Assembly (NCBI GenBank): GCA_002189035.1
Contig: NEEC01000025.1
Span: forward strand, 310,001 to 374,000
Source: Utricularia gibba
Lineage: Eukaryota; Streptophyta; Magnoliopsida; Lamiales; Lentibulariaceae
Direction of reading: 5' to 3'
Length of the DNA stretch: 64,000 bases
Of this stretch, positions 28,771 to 40,028 are shown in pieces; the stretch's first letter is position 1; the number at the start of each line of letters is the position of its first letter. The notes below the pieces were generated by a model, which was given only the letters and a program-made list of their open reading frames with translations, was not told the origin of the DNA and did not search any database. Position numbers and translations under genes: made by a program.

Positions 28771-30852
28771 ATGAGGAAGAGAAGGAGAGTGAGATTTTCC
28801 GGCCCTGAAATGAAAGCAGGCCCCAGTTCTGATGATCCCGGAGGCAGGGAAGAATATATGTCTCCAAGAGGCAGGTCGTCTCTTGTTTATGCAGCTATTA
28901 TGCCGAATCACGTTTGATTACGTTAGAGTTTGAGATCCTTTCACTGTATTTTGCAGATGCACCGAAGACTTCTGAGTATGCGTATTTTAGAAAATTTAGG
29001 AACAAAGTCTGCCAAGTACGTGCGCATTCAGGGCCTAAACAATCGAAAACATCCGATGCCCGTGTTAGTGAAGGTACAGTTGTTCGTTTAATGGCGCTGT
29101 GTTGAGATCTTGCGAGTTGAATCGTTTTTGGTATAATTTCGTGCTGAACGGTGAGCCTTCGCTTGATTTCTGTTGGTAACAGGCATTTCGAGTTAGGAGA
29201 CTTGTTATCCTTCTTATATTTCGGTTTTCTTGTTGAGAATTAGGAGAAGAACGAAGACCGGGCTTTACCCTTAACCCCTCTCCTCGCATTTGCAAAGCAG
29301 AGGGATCGTGCAAGATCAAAGGTGCTTAAACACTGAAATTTTACTTAGGTATTCCTCGATTTGTGACTAACTTTCATTCTACATTTGCAATGCTTTTATG
29401 CAGAACAAACGACAAACATCAAGAAAAGGTCAGAGCTCTCTAATATTGTTACACCAGTCCAGCGAAGTCCAGCCTCTTCCCCACTATTTGAAATTCCCAA
29501 AGAACCAGGTTTTTCCGTTTTCACTGGCTAGTTCAGGTGTACTAGCACTGTTACTTAAATTTCCAAAGTTATTCTACTTTATCTTGAATTCGGATTGCGT
29601 CCAGATGATCAAGTAACTGAGAAAGGAATCCTGTCTGAAAAGAGAAAAATGCTGCGTCAGTGGACTTATGCATCATTTTCTGGAGTTGAAGAGCTCCACC
29701 TTAGGGGTCTGATGTATATTCCATTTGTTTTCCGAGAATGAAATATTCTGTCAATTGTAGAGTTTTTTTTATTATGTATCAGGGTTGATTTGGTTTCTTC
29801 ACTCCTTGGCCGACTTTTTCCAGTTGAACGTGGGAGTGGTGTATGACTTCTCCTTTTTTTGTATGAGCCTTTCCCCATAGTGCGTTTCTCAACTACTGAT
29901 CTAATTTTTTGTCTAGGAATCAGCTACAGATGGAGTGAGTAAATCTCTAATGATTCATGACATAGATGATATCTCAAAGCTGCAGCTTCATTCCTTGCAA
30001 AGAGGAGAACGGGATAGACCTTTTCATAAAGCTCTTCCCAATTGGTCTAGTGAGGTTTTTCATTTCGATTTGGGCCATTATCTAGAGCCTGCTCTTGGAA
30101 GTTCCTATGTTTGGCAACCATTTGAAAGACTCAAGTTACCCCGAAGTATTACTGTTCATCCGAAAGGACAAAAGGAACTCAGTTACATGATTGAGGAAGA
30201 CAGACAAGGATCCACTGAGTTCCTACTTGGATGGGACCATGAGTTGGGACAACTCTCCAATAATTTTTCCGATCACCAAATGACTTTTGATACTATGCAT
30301 GATCTCAGTAAATTGTGTGCACCATCCTTGCCTGAGAGAAGTTATCTAGAGCAAGATTGGTGTTCCAGTTACGGATCAGTTGATGGTCAGTTCCCCTACA
30401 TCTTTAGACCAGCATATGACGATGCCCTGGGAAATATGCGTTCTCTAGCTCTACCTTCTACAACAAGATATGATGCTATGGAGCCCCAAAGCATTCCTTG
30501 TACAAACAACATTATATTTTCTACCACAAGTTCAAATTTTCTTGAGAAGAGGATTTGGGAGAAGCATCAAACAGGTAGTGGGTGGAAGTGGAACCAATTA
30601 TCCGATAGCCCCTACACCGAAATTCACCCATGGGAACTTCCTGGAACCAGTAGAGCTCATGGCGAAGCATCGCCCAGCCTGTCTTACCAAAATGGTGAGA
30701 TTTTCAGTAACAATTACTCTAACATCGAGTTTCCCCGAGACAGGTTCAAGCATATAAACCATCTCATGTTTATGGATCATCATGCTCCCTCACATGGTTT
30801 AAATTTCCCTGATGATGACGAAGACCTGTTCTTTAAGAGGTATGTACACTGA
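28771..30852 (+). CDS. Unrecognised plant protein with a basic N-terminus
   Basis: Seven exons give a closed 500-residue frame: 28771-28870, 28957-29073, 29244-29321, 29404-29508, 29605-29713, 29783-29840, 29917-30852. I do not recognise the family. It starts MRKRRRVRFSGPE, likely a nuclear-type basic patch, followed by SEYAYFRKFRNK. A middle segment reads RQWTYASFSGVEELHLRG then DLVSSLLGRLFP. The long last exon is Ser/His/Pro-rich, aromatic and low in secondary structure, with an acidic end (DDDEDLFF). Phase continuity across six introns, including short exons 3 and 6, argues that it is a real gene. Intron 1 would start GCAGGT; a GT donor two bases on gives an immediate stop. The frame may continue beyond 30842, where AG/GTATGT makes a good donor. 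Confidence 0.65.
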
Positions 30853-33107
30853 CTCCTCCGTTAGAATTACTTCAATTTGGGTCCTTTTTGTGTCATTCCA
30901 TCATTCTAAAAAGCGAGCATGCAAAATAAGTAGTAATCCTTAAAAAAGAATCAAAGTTATTAGGGTGTTTTTAGCTTTTATTTATTGCTTTAAATCAGAT
31001 TATCAGTTAGAAAAAGGTTGATGCATTGGAATTAGTATCATTATTACTAAAATTGGTACTCTAGTCAATAAAATATTAGCTAAAAAAACCTTAATTTCAT
31101 AAGATATCCCAAAAAAAAAACATTCCCTCTCGTAGGATTACATAGACATAAAACAGAATATTCCTACGTAAGCATCAATTAATTTGTGTTGAAAAATAGA
31201 AAATTTCTTAAAATATACTCATCATGCAGGGGAATACATGGCTTAGAAGAAAACGTTGTTTAAGATAGAGGATCTTTTGCATTTAAGAAATAAATAGAGA
31301 TGATGAGGTGAAATCATATATCACTTGGATATGTTTTTTCCCCTAAATGGTAGATTGAATTAGGTGGAATCGGTTATGTCATATGGTGTAGATTTTAAGT
31401 GACGTGTCAGTGTCAATCCCCAACTGCATGTTGGGTAAGCATTGAATGCGTTGATTCCATTTGCATGGGGGACTGACTAGCTCTCCGTCTAACCTGTCGG
31501 CCTATCATTCCAGCTAGGCTCATGCCCACACCCCACTTTCCCCATTCTTCCCATCCATTTCCACCCTAAAAACTACCTTTAAGTTTATCGCAACCCCTTT
31601 CTTTGCCTCTAGCTTCAGTAACCCAAACTCACCTTTGAAGAGCATATTGTCTAGATCAAACACCTGCTATTAGAGAAGTGTCTGTAACTGATCAAAGTAG
31701 ATCTGTGATCAGGGTTGCTTGGTATTTTTTGCCAATGCCTCCTCTGGGTGTGATTTCACGTTCTAGTAGCAAGCTTTTGGTGAACTTCAGAAAATGGTCT
31801 AAGATGCAGCTCAGTAGTAAACTTGGACATTGACGGTTTTGGATGTGCAGAGAAAACTGTAGTTTTGGATCATGATCTTTAGATCTTAGGATGTTTGTTC
31901 ATCATGATTGCTTACTGGAGAATCTAAGAGGCAGTCCGGTAGCGGTAAAGATAGATAAAAAAATGTGCAGCAATGTGTAGTGACTCCTAGTCCAAGTCAG
32001 TCCCTCATGACAGCACACGCCAGTGACACAAAGTGAAAACCCCTCGTTTTCAAGCCTTGACTATGGGGAACCCAGTAATTAATTCCTATGCTGCTGTCTT
32101 TTACCCAACATAAATGAGTTTGATCTCATCCATCGAAAACACCAGACCCCATCTGGGTGCAAAATTCAACTGACGTTTCGGGTAGGTTTGGGTTATGATG
32201 CACGGAGGCTCGCAAGTGTTTTGACGCATCGATGCGGTCTGCCGAGTTAATAAAATACATTTGTTTTCAACTGACAAAATAATAAAATAATATTTTTATA
32301 ATTGCTTTTAAAAATAAAGAATTTACATCTATAAAAAAAAATTGTTTGTCTGTGTTTTGAGATTTTATCACTGCGCCATCGCTTTCGGGAGGGCAAATTT
32401 TAGGTGAATACGATAACTAATTCTCCGTGGAAATGAAATTGATAGTTGGATTTCCACATTTTTGTTTTTAGGTCTTATGTATTGTTAGATATGAGACTTT
32501 ATTTTAATTGGGTGCATGAAATTATTTGCAATAAACCTGTTTATGTGTATTTATGAGAGTACGTATGAAAAGTTGGGTCATTGTTTTAAATTTTGCAGAA
32601 TTTCGGATATTTTCAAAATTTTGGTTCTTTTAAATAAAATTTAACTGAAATTTCGATTTTTAAATCAAATATGAAATAGAGTTAGAAACACTCAAGTTTT
32701 GTGGTGTTTTTGTCTATACCTTGCATCTCCACGAGGGTGGACCATAATAAGCTTTTGAATCTGGAACATTTCTATTTTTTATTTGTTTTTGAAAAATATA
32801 ATATTATACATTTTTTATATTACACTTTATTTCTAATATTATAATTTCATCAAATCATTTAACTTTATCGTTTCCAAATAGGTTGTGGGTTCTTAGAGTT
32901 GCGTATCATTTATCTTGGAAGTGAGGCTATGACTCGGAGCCATGAAATGTTACACCATTCATTACACTGGCCTGGGAAACGTGTAGATCTAATATAAGCT
33001 TGGGGTGTACGGATAGGAACTTGTCATTAGCGGTGTTGGGGATCTAGCTGCCAGAGGCAACCCCGTCATCATATGCATAATCTAATACAGTTGCAATTTT
33101 ATCGACA

Positions 33108-33423
33108 TCACATGATACAATTGCGTTGCGACAAAAATGTCGTTCTTGTGGTACCGATGACCCCTCTTTGACGGTCTAATCGGTTCAAACATCTGATTTC
33201 TTTTTCTTTTTCTTTTTCTTTTTCTTTTTCTACTTCAGCATGTGATATAGAGAGCAAATTGGGTGTCATACTTTTCGAATAGAACCCAGTCTGGAGCACC
33301 CTTTGCCCCCCTCTTTCTGTCCAGTTGTTCGTCCCTTCGTGCCTGTCCTTCAACTCGACAGGGTTGGCTCCTCCGTACAAGAAGTAGATGCCAATGGGCG
33401 ACTTGCACACAAATGTAAACCAT
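33108..33423 (-). pseudogene. Coding-like minus-strand segment of unknown origin
   Basis: Two overlapping minus-strand frames read like protein rather than noise. One begins with a hydrophobic stretch and KSPIGIYFLYGGANPVEL; the other ends PDWVLFEKYDTQFALYITC and a stop. A switch between frames would join the two, as in a frameshifted relic. No flanking exons or family could be named. A CTTTTT hexanucleotide tract lies just beyond its 3' end. Confidence 0.25.
33198..33231 (+). repeat. CTTTTT hexanucleotide microsatellite
   Basis: About five and a half tandem copies of a CTTTTT unit. It translates as Lys-Glu repeats on the minus strand, which explains the KEKEKE string in the open frame there. 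Confidence 0.9.
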
Positions 33424-35745
33424 GTGCTGGTCTGGAATTCACTTCATCCTCCTCCATTTAGGGCAAATAAGTAGAGAAAAAAACAAGTGTTAAAATCAGT
33501 GATTCCTGGCACCATTTGGCATGATTACGTTACAGTGTTGATGCCGCTGGGGCCAATCAATGCCATGAGGTTGATTGCAGGAGGGAGTAATGAACATGGG
33601 TGAGGGCCGCCCATGACCCTCTCTTCATTCATTCTCCTGCTACGTATACTTCAAGTATCCCATTTAATGTGATTTGGCCTAAAGCAAGTCATTTAAAGAA
33701 CACCATTACCCTGCTTGTGACTCCCCTCGTTCTCCCTCTAAACCCCATCTCCTATGAATAAGAGCATGCCATCTATTCATGCACCATTTTAAAATCTAGG
33801 ATTCAATAATTTTTATAAAAAAATTAATTTATTTTTCATAATATTTTTACAATGGGTTTCATTTGTTGAAAGTTTTATTTTAAAATATGTGGATCCAACT
33901 AAATGTAGTATAATTACATATTTCTATGAAATATGAACCCACCATTGAACTCTGCTAGTAGATCTTTGGGTATTACTACCAAGGGGTTTCAAATCTAAAT
34001 TTAGAAATTTTATTTTATTTTAAAACATGTAATTTAAATTTCTAATAAATTATCGAATATATCTTTAGTATTTTATTTTTTGTATTTAAAAAGTGAATAA
34101 CTAGATGTGGGGACCACTTTATTATTTTAATATCATATTTAGGTGGTATTTTTCAGAAAAAATCTGAACAAAAAAAACATCGTGAAAAGGACGAGAAATA
34201 ATTTTATTAGTTGGTACAATCCATTTTAAAATATATTTTAAAACGGACATGTGAGGTGCGGTGGGGAGGGGGAGGGGGATTTGAGAATTTTGGTGTTCAT
34301 AAGGGGTGAAAGTGCGTATGCATTGGAAATGGAGGACCTAAGTTGCAAATATATGTCCTTTTCCTTCTGTGCTGCTGGTGCAGTGTAATTGATGCATCTC
34401 CTTCTTCTTAACATTCTGCAGTGTTACGCCCCATAGCGTAACTAAAAGCGGATACTTGAATAGAATAGGAAAAAGGTTGTCCGAGGCATGGTATCTGGCG
34501 ACGTCTGAATCGCCGGCGAACTCCGGCGAGGCTGCATTGTCATCGGAAACTCCATTTCATTGTTTTTCTAGAAGGCTGGCGATGAAGGCTTACTATTCGT
34601 GGATTTTGAAAACTTTCTGAGCCTCTGCTGTGGTTTTTTCGCTCTAGTGCCTGCTGCTGCTGCAGAAAGAGATTGGGAGAATGTGTCAATTGGTATGGAT
34701 TTCTTTTTGTTGTCTTGCGGATGCAACTTTTCTGTCTTGCAATTCTCTTGGTTTTTGGGTTCTTAGGATTGAAGACTTCTCAATGACGACTGTATGATCT
34801 GCCTTTTCTGAAGATGGTAAAATGAAATGAGTCCAACCTTCGTATTGTCTGTGGACTCTTTTTCTTGATCCCCCGTGGTTGCAGCAGCTTTATGTCGAGT
34901 GTTTTTTTTTTTGAATAAAAGTCTTCTCTTTTTGTCCGTTTCCTCCCTTATGCTTTGTTTTGATTTTATGGTGGTATCATTGTTATAACGTTTGAGTCGC
35001 ATGATTTCATCTCTGATAATCAATGTTCGACGTGTCGTTCATCTGCTTCTCCTGTGTTAACAATTGAGCTGTAGTCATTTCCCTCTTTTTTTTCATGGAT
35101 GCATTTTATACCCTGAATTCATATAAATTAAGTTCTGAGGTTCATTAGCGCGTTTACTTTGCAGTAGCTGTACAGTGATTGCTTAGGTCTCAGGGCTGGG
35201 ATCACAAGTCACTGTTTTTCTTCTGCGTTCATTTCCTTTTGTATTCTTTCCTTTTCCTTTTCAAAATTTCACAAATATCGAGGAGGGTTGTATTGTGTTT
35301 TTGAAACATGCTCATCTTCGTTGCTATTGCCGCAAATATGTTATATATGCACTGCAGGTACTTGTGGACCTTCTGAAAGTATTTTTGGGTGGTTTGGAGC
35401 TTGAAAAGTTTCATCATTTCAAAAACATGGATGTTTCGTTGTCTTACATTTGTTTCATAAACTTTTGCATGGCTTCAATTTCTTCATTTGATGCAGGGTC
35501 TGTGATTACATACATATCTTGTTGTAACTTGTGAGCAAGATTGCTGAGTGAAAAAGGGCATGTACAGGTTCCAATGTACTAAGGAGCCGTTCAGATTTAT
35601 CATCCATAAGCCCGTGTGTTGATCAATTAGAAGAGAGCGTGGTACAATTTCAAAAACGTTCGCATGCATTGTAGGCGAATCCCTTCATATTTTGTTCGCT
35701 TCTCATGATGCTGCATTGCTTCTCATGAGCCTTCATATCATGCAG

Positions 35746-38557
35746 ATGGCATCTGACTGCAAGGGAACCGTTCATAAACATAAATCTGATGGAATTCCCA
35801 TGAAGACGCTTATTGCACAAGAGATTTCCAAAGAAGAGAACTCTGGGGGGAACAGTTCACCGAATTTAATTGCGAAGTTGATGGGGCTCGATAACTTTCC
35901 AGATCAGCATGCTCGCTCAGTGAACCATAGAAGCCTCTTAGGTCATCAAAGATGTCATTCCGAAATATCTATGAATAACCGGGAACAGCAGAATGGCATC
36001 ATTGACGTTATAGAGCCTCATGATCATGCAGATTTTTGTGAATTATGGAGCACGTCCCTGAAGCCTAAACACAGAGATAGGTTTATTGAGCACCCGCAGA
36101 TGGCTTTTGTTCACCAAAACTTCGTTGAACCAAAGAGACTGCCGATGGATGAGAAGCTTCAGCAGTCTAAGCAATTCCAAGATGCTTTGGAAGTTCTGAC
36201 TTCCAACAAGGACTTATTTCTCAAGTTTTTGCGAGAACCAAATTCTGTGTTTCCTCGACAACTTTATAAGCTGCAATCTGTTCCCCCTCCTGCACAAACG
36301 AAGCGCATTACTGTTCTGAGGCCTTCAAATACTGCAGTCCGTAACCTTGCCGTCGCTGGGGCTGAACATGGTAAACAAGTTGGCAAGGGTGGCTTTATGC
36401 AGTTGAACTGTTTTGAAGGAGGATATTCTTCTCCTCTCGTTCGCCAAGGTTACGAGGGTCCAGCTCAACCAACTAGAATAGTTGTTCTAAAGCCGAGCAC
36501 TGGAAAGATGCATGCGGATTCGACTGTTGGAGTTCCCGAATCTGAATCTTCTCGGAGAACCTGTGAGGTCCTCTCTGGGAGTGCTGAACACAGTGAGAGC
36601 CTGGAATGTAGGGCAGTTGCCAAAGAAATAACAGAGCAGATGCGTAAAAAACTAATTAAATATTATAGAGGGGAGACGATGGTTTCTCCGGCATTTTCCA
36701 ATGGCTATGTGGCTGATGACAGTTCATTTAATAAATCAGAATTTGGAGTTCCAGTTGGAAATCTCAGTGATTCAGAAGTCATGTCACCTGAATCAAGACA
36801 CTCCTGGGACTATGTTAATAGGATTGGGACTCCATGCTCATCGCCCTGTTACAGTGGGCTGTCTTGTTCTCCCGAGTCATCTGTTTGTAGAGAAGCAAAA
36901 AAACGTCTATCTGAAAGATGGGCCATGATGGCATCCAATGGAGGCTTCCAAGATCAACGGTTGGTTCAGAAGACTGCCAGTACGTTGGGCGAAATGCTTT
37001 CCCTTTCCGAGGCCATGAAGATTGCAGTGCCTGGTGAGGAAGACAATTCTGCAGAACCAAAAGATCTGAAGTCGCTGTTTCTGAGTGACTCAAGTCCTGA
37101 CCAGTACTTAGGCTGTTCACCACGCAGTCTTGTCAGGTCGAAGTCGGTTCCCTTACTGTCTAACCCCTGTGAAACAAAGCTGAATCTTGATAGTCCTGCT
37201 TCAGATAAGGGCAAGCCAAGTTTTCCTGATATCTCAAGGACATTAAGCGGTGGTATCTCATTATTTCGTGGGAAGGTCTCGAGTTTGTTTTCCTCCAGGA
37301 ACAAAAAGACTTGTAGCAAAGAAAAAACGAATCCGAATGAAGCGTTAAGAGATGCGAATGGAAGTTGCAGTAAGCAAGATCCTGACCATGTGCGGCCTTC
37401 TCAGTATAAGCCATTACGTGCTGAAACTTCTTCCGAGGCATTTCAGAAGTCGGACGTTATATCTCCTGAGGTAATTTATGAATGCTTGTTTATTGTTTTT
37501 TCTCATCCGTCGCCACATCTGTCCCATACTTTCCATGGCGTCTACATTGCTTTAATCTTCTTTGTTAATGAAGACAAACTGTAGAGATTGTTTCCAACAT
37601 TTTGCAGCCTGAAGCGTCAGTGCCAAGACCCATTGCATCTGGAAGCCTTTGTAAAAGTCAGGACTTGAGAAGTCCAATATCTGTGTTGGATCCCGTATTT
37701 GATGAGATTGAGACTGCAAGGATCCTTGGCCATCTCAAGTTGGAACGGCGTGGTATTCTTTGTGTCAAGTTCACCACATTCTTGATTTCTTCACATATTA
37801 ATTGTTATTTCCAACTATGATTTCAGGGTCTGACCTGCCTCTTAGTTCCATCGGCTCTAACTTGATCGATAAATCACCACCTATAGGCTCCATCTCCCGG
37901 ACTATTTCGTGGGATGAGCCTAACACAAGGACTTCCTCAACATATCCCATAAAGGACTCCGTAAGCTTATTAGGAAGGGGCGAAGCAGAGGAAGAATGGT
38001 CTTTTTTCCTCAAGACTTTGTTAACTATGACTGTTCCTCAAGGAGAAGTGGAATCAAACTTGTTCCTAGCCAAATGGCATTCGCCTGAAAGCCCACTAGA
38101 TCCATCACTGAGAGACAAGTACATGAACATGAATGATAAGGATGCCCTGCACGATGCAAAACAAAGGCGGAAGAGGTCAATGCAGAAGCTTGTGTTTGAT
38201 TGTGTCAATGCAGCGTTACTAGAGATCGCAGGATATGCATCCGGCTCTGGCCAAAGGGCCATTCCACCAATTTTTCCCAAGAAGACGGTGTTAGATACAG
38301 AACACCCCAACACATCAGATGATGTGCTTGACTGGATAAACGCATTGTTCATCAGTGAGATCAGGTGCTATTGGGATGAATTGGGGGACGAATGCAGCGC
38401 TGCGGTAGAGAGAGTGGTCAGGAAGGAGGTAGTAGGCAATGGCTGGAGTGACATGTTGAGACTAGAGATGGATTACTTGGAAATGGATATTGCAGGGAGG
38501 TTGATGGAGGAACTGGTTGAGGAGTCCGTAGTGGAATTAACAAGTGCAGAACCTTGA
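35746..38557 (+). CDS. TRM/LONGIFOLIA-type protein (DUF3741 and DUF4378)
   Basis: Three coding exons: 35746-37470, 37608-37752, 37827-38557 (866 residues). Near the N-terminus the DUF3741 motif reads MKTLIAQEISKE then SPNLIAKLMGLDNFP. The middle is Ser-rich with family blocks such as RRTCEVLSGSAEHSE, AKKRLSERWAMMAS and LGEMLSLSE. The C-terminus carries a DUF4378 domain (RSMQKLVFDCVNAALLEIAG, DVLDWINALF, MDIAGRLMEELVEE). Such TON1-recruiting-motif proteins attach to cortical microtubules and shape division planes and organs; the TRM19/20 group is the nearest I recall. The coding exon follows a good pyrimidine-rich acceptor, so leader introns are likely. ATGs at 35725 and 35740 are in frame but inside the presumed intron. 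An extra N-terminal coding exon is possible, since relatives start with a Lys/Arg-rich segment absent here. Confidence 0.88.
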
Positions 38558-39198
38558 GAACCGAAGCCATGAATGCTTTCTAAACATTCATCTCCTTGAT
38601 GAAGAAATCTCTAATTTTTGTGCCTCGAAAGAGCGAGCGTTCTGATTAAAAAATATTTGATTCACTTGTATCCTATACCTGTTGCTTCCTGTGTATACTA
38701 TGCCCCTGTATTCATTGTATATTATGTTAGCAGCGAACAGCAGTTTAGTTTACTTGCAGGGTGCAGTGCAGTTAATAGGCGGCCAGCTGCCATCCAGTTG
38801 AGACTACTCACTGTAAGTGTCAGAGGCCAGGACCAGCCCATTGGTATGCTCTCAACTATAAGGAAAGTTGGCATCTTTCTTCGTTGCATCTTTATACATG
38901 TTATTTGACTGATCTGTAATCCGTCTCCTTTCATTTATGCAGCGTTGCTTTGTTATGCGATCGGATTCCGACCGGCCGGTGACCGGTTTTCAGCTCAGGG
39001 CTACGAACCCATGGACACCTTTCCTCCGTTTCGGGAACCGAGAGGTCTTTTTATTTCTTCTAGGACACGACCAGTAGCAGCACATCCACTCACACAACAA
39101 ACTACGCTACGACAAACACGGGCCATCATAAGCATATAACAACGATGGATGATGCTACTTCACCGGAAGCAAACACGGGCCAACACACTAGAGGACTT
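38558..39198. other. Convergent spacer between the TRM-like and glycine-rich genes
   Basis: Both genes end here. It is read as 3' UTR and spacer; no coding segment is supported. Confidence 0.5.
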
Positions 39199-39588
39199 TC
39201 ATGGGGACGGCGAGGGCAAAGCGCCAATGTTGCCAGGTACGCCGCCGGCGCTGCCACCCACCGGGAAACCGGTAGGAAGGTTCCCAATGGTCGTGAAACG
39301 TCCCGGGGTGGAACCAAAGCCGGCGAATCCACCCTGAGGACCGGTTCCCGCGTACCCACGAAGGCCGTTGAAGCCGCCGCCGCCGCCGGTGGTGGATCCC
39401 ATTCCGCCGCCAACTCCGCCGAAGGGAACACCATTGTTACCCACACCGCTCATGCCTCCCATGCCACCCAAGTAAACGACGTTCTTCTCATCAGCCAATG
39501 TACCGCCAGGCAGAATCCTAGCGGCTTCGCCAAAAGTGGCAGCGGCGAAAACCACAAAAGCAAACAAACAAACAACAGGTTTTCCCAT
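39199..39588 (-). CDS. Glycine-rich secreted (cell-wall type) protein
   Basis: A single-exon frame of 129 residues. The first 22 residues are a clear signal peptide (MGKPVVCLFAFVVFAAATFG) with likely cleavage before AARILPGG. A short polar segment, DEKNVVYLGG, leads into a Gly/Ser/Thr/Pro-rich body with GGM, GGG and PGG patterns and ending in PSPSP. It has no Cys after the signal peptide and no enzyme motif, as expected for a structural extracellular protein. A TATA-like element lies 50 bp upstream of the ATG. The opposite strand is open for 166 codons over the same bases, a by-product of GGN/NCC codon bias. Confidence 0.82.
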   Translation of the reverse strand: MGKPVVCLFAFVVFAAATFGEAARILPGGTLADEKNVVYLGGMGGMSGVGNNGVPFGGVGGGMGSTTGGGGGFNGLRGYAGTGPQGGFAGFGSTPGRFTTIGNLPTGFPVGGSAGGVPGNIGALPSPSP

Positions 39589-40028
39589 GTGTTGTTACTG
39601 CGGCCAGTGAGTGAAGTAAGGAAGCATCTACGGGGAGTTAAATAGCGAGGGACAGTAGGAGAGCAGTTGGAAGCATTGAATGCCATCAAAGCAAAAAAGT
39701 AGAACACACGAAAGCTAACCCAACAAATTCAATTGCAAATATGATTATCGAAACACATTCATAGCATACATTTACTTCACTCAAGAGAAAGAAGTGAAGT
39801 TATTGCAGCTCGCACAACTCTACCTACATTTTATTCGCATTTTCTTATCATTAGTATTATTATTTTATGATATCAAAAGCAGAATTTGAAATTTTTTAAT
39901 TTTAATTTTTTTGAAATTTACGTTGTCCCAAGCAATGCCAGATTAAACAAGCCAGGGAACCTGGTCATTAATCTTACCGCCCCTTTTTATCTGTACTCCT
40001 TTTCATGAATGGACAAGAGCAAGGGGAG
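39589..40028. other. Promoter of the glycine-rich gene and 3' region of the pectate lyase gene
   Basis: Both neighbours are on the minus strand. The centre (39830-39930) is A/T-rich. Nothing else is supported. Confidence 0.5.
39638..39644 (-). promoter_or_regulatory. TATA-like element of the glycine-rich protein gene
   Basis: On the minus strand the sequence reads TATTTAA, 50 bp upstream of the ATG at 39588, an ordinary plant TATA distance allowing a short leader. Confidence 0.5.

Larger units (their letters stand above)
30853..35745. other. AT-rich gene-poor stretch with the TRM-like gene's promoter and leader
   Basis: Nearly 4.9 kb without a supported gene. Bases 30900-31330, 32260-32900 and 33780-34250 are strongly A/T-rich. 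Less skewed islands lie at 31380-32220, 33000-33620 and 34420-35745; the last probably holds non-coding 5' exons of the TRM-like gene, as a good acceptor precedes its coding exon. An unexplained minus-strand coding-like segment is at 33108-33423. Confidence 0.5.

Noticed and set aside
39145-39645. 166-codon plus-strand open frame opposite the glycine-rich protein
   Set aside because: It is the antisense of GGN-rich codons, which rarely create stops. The minus frame has a signal peptide and promoter; this one has no domain.
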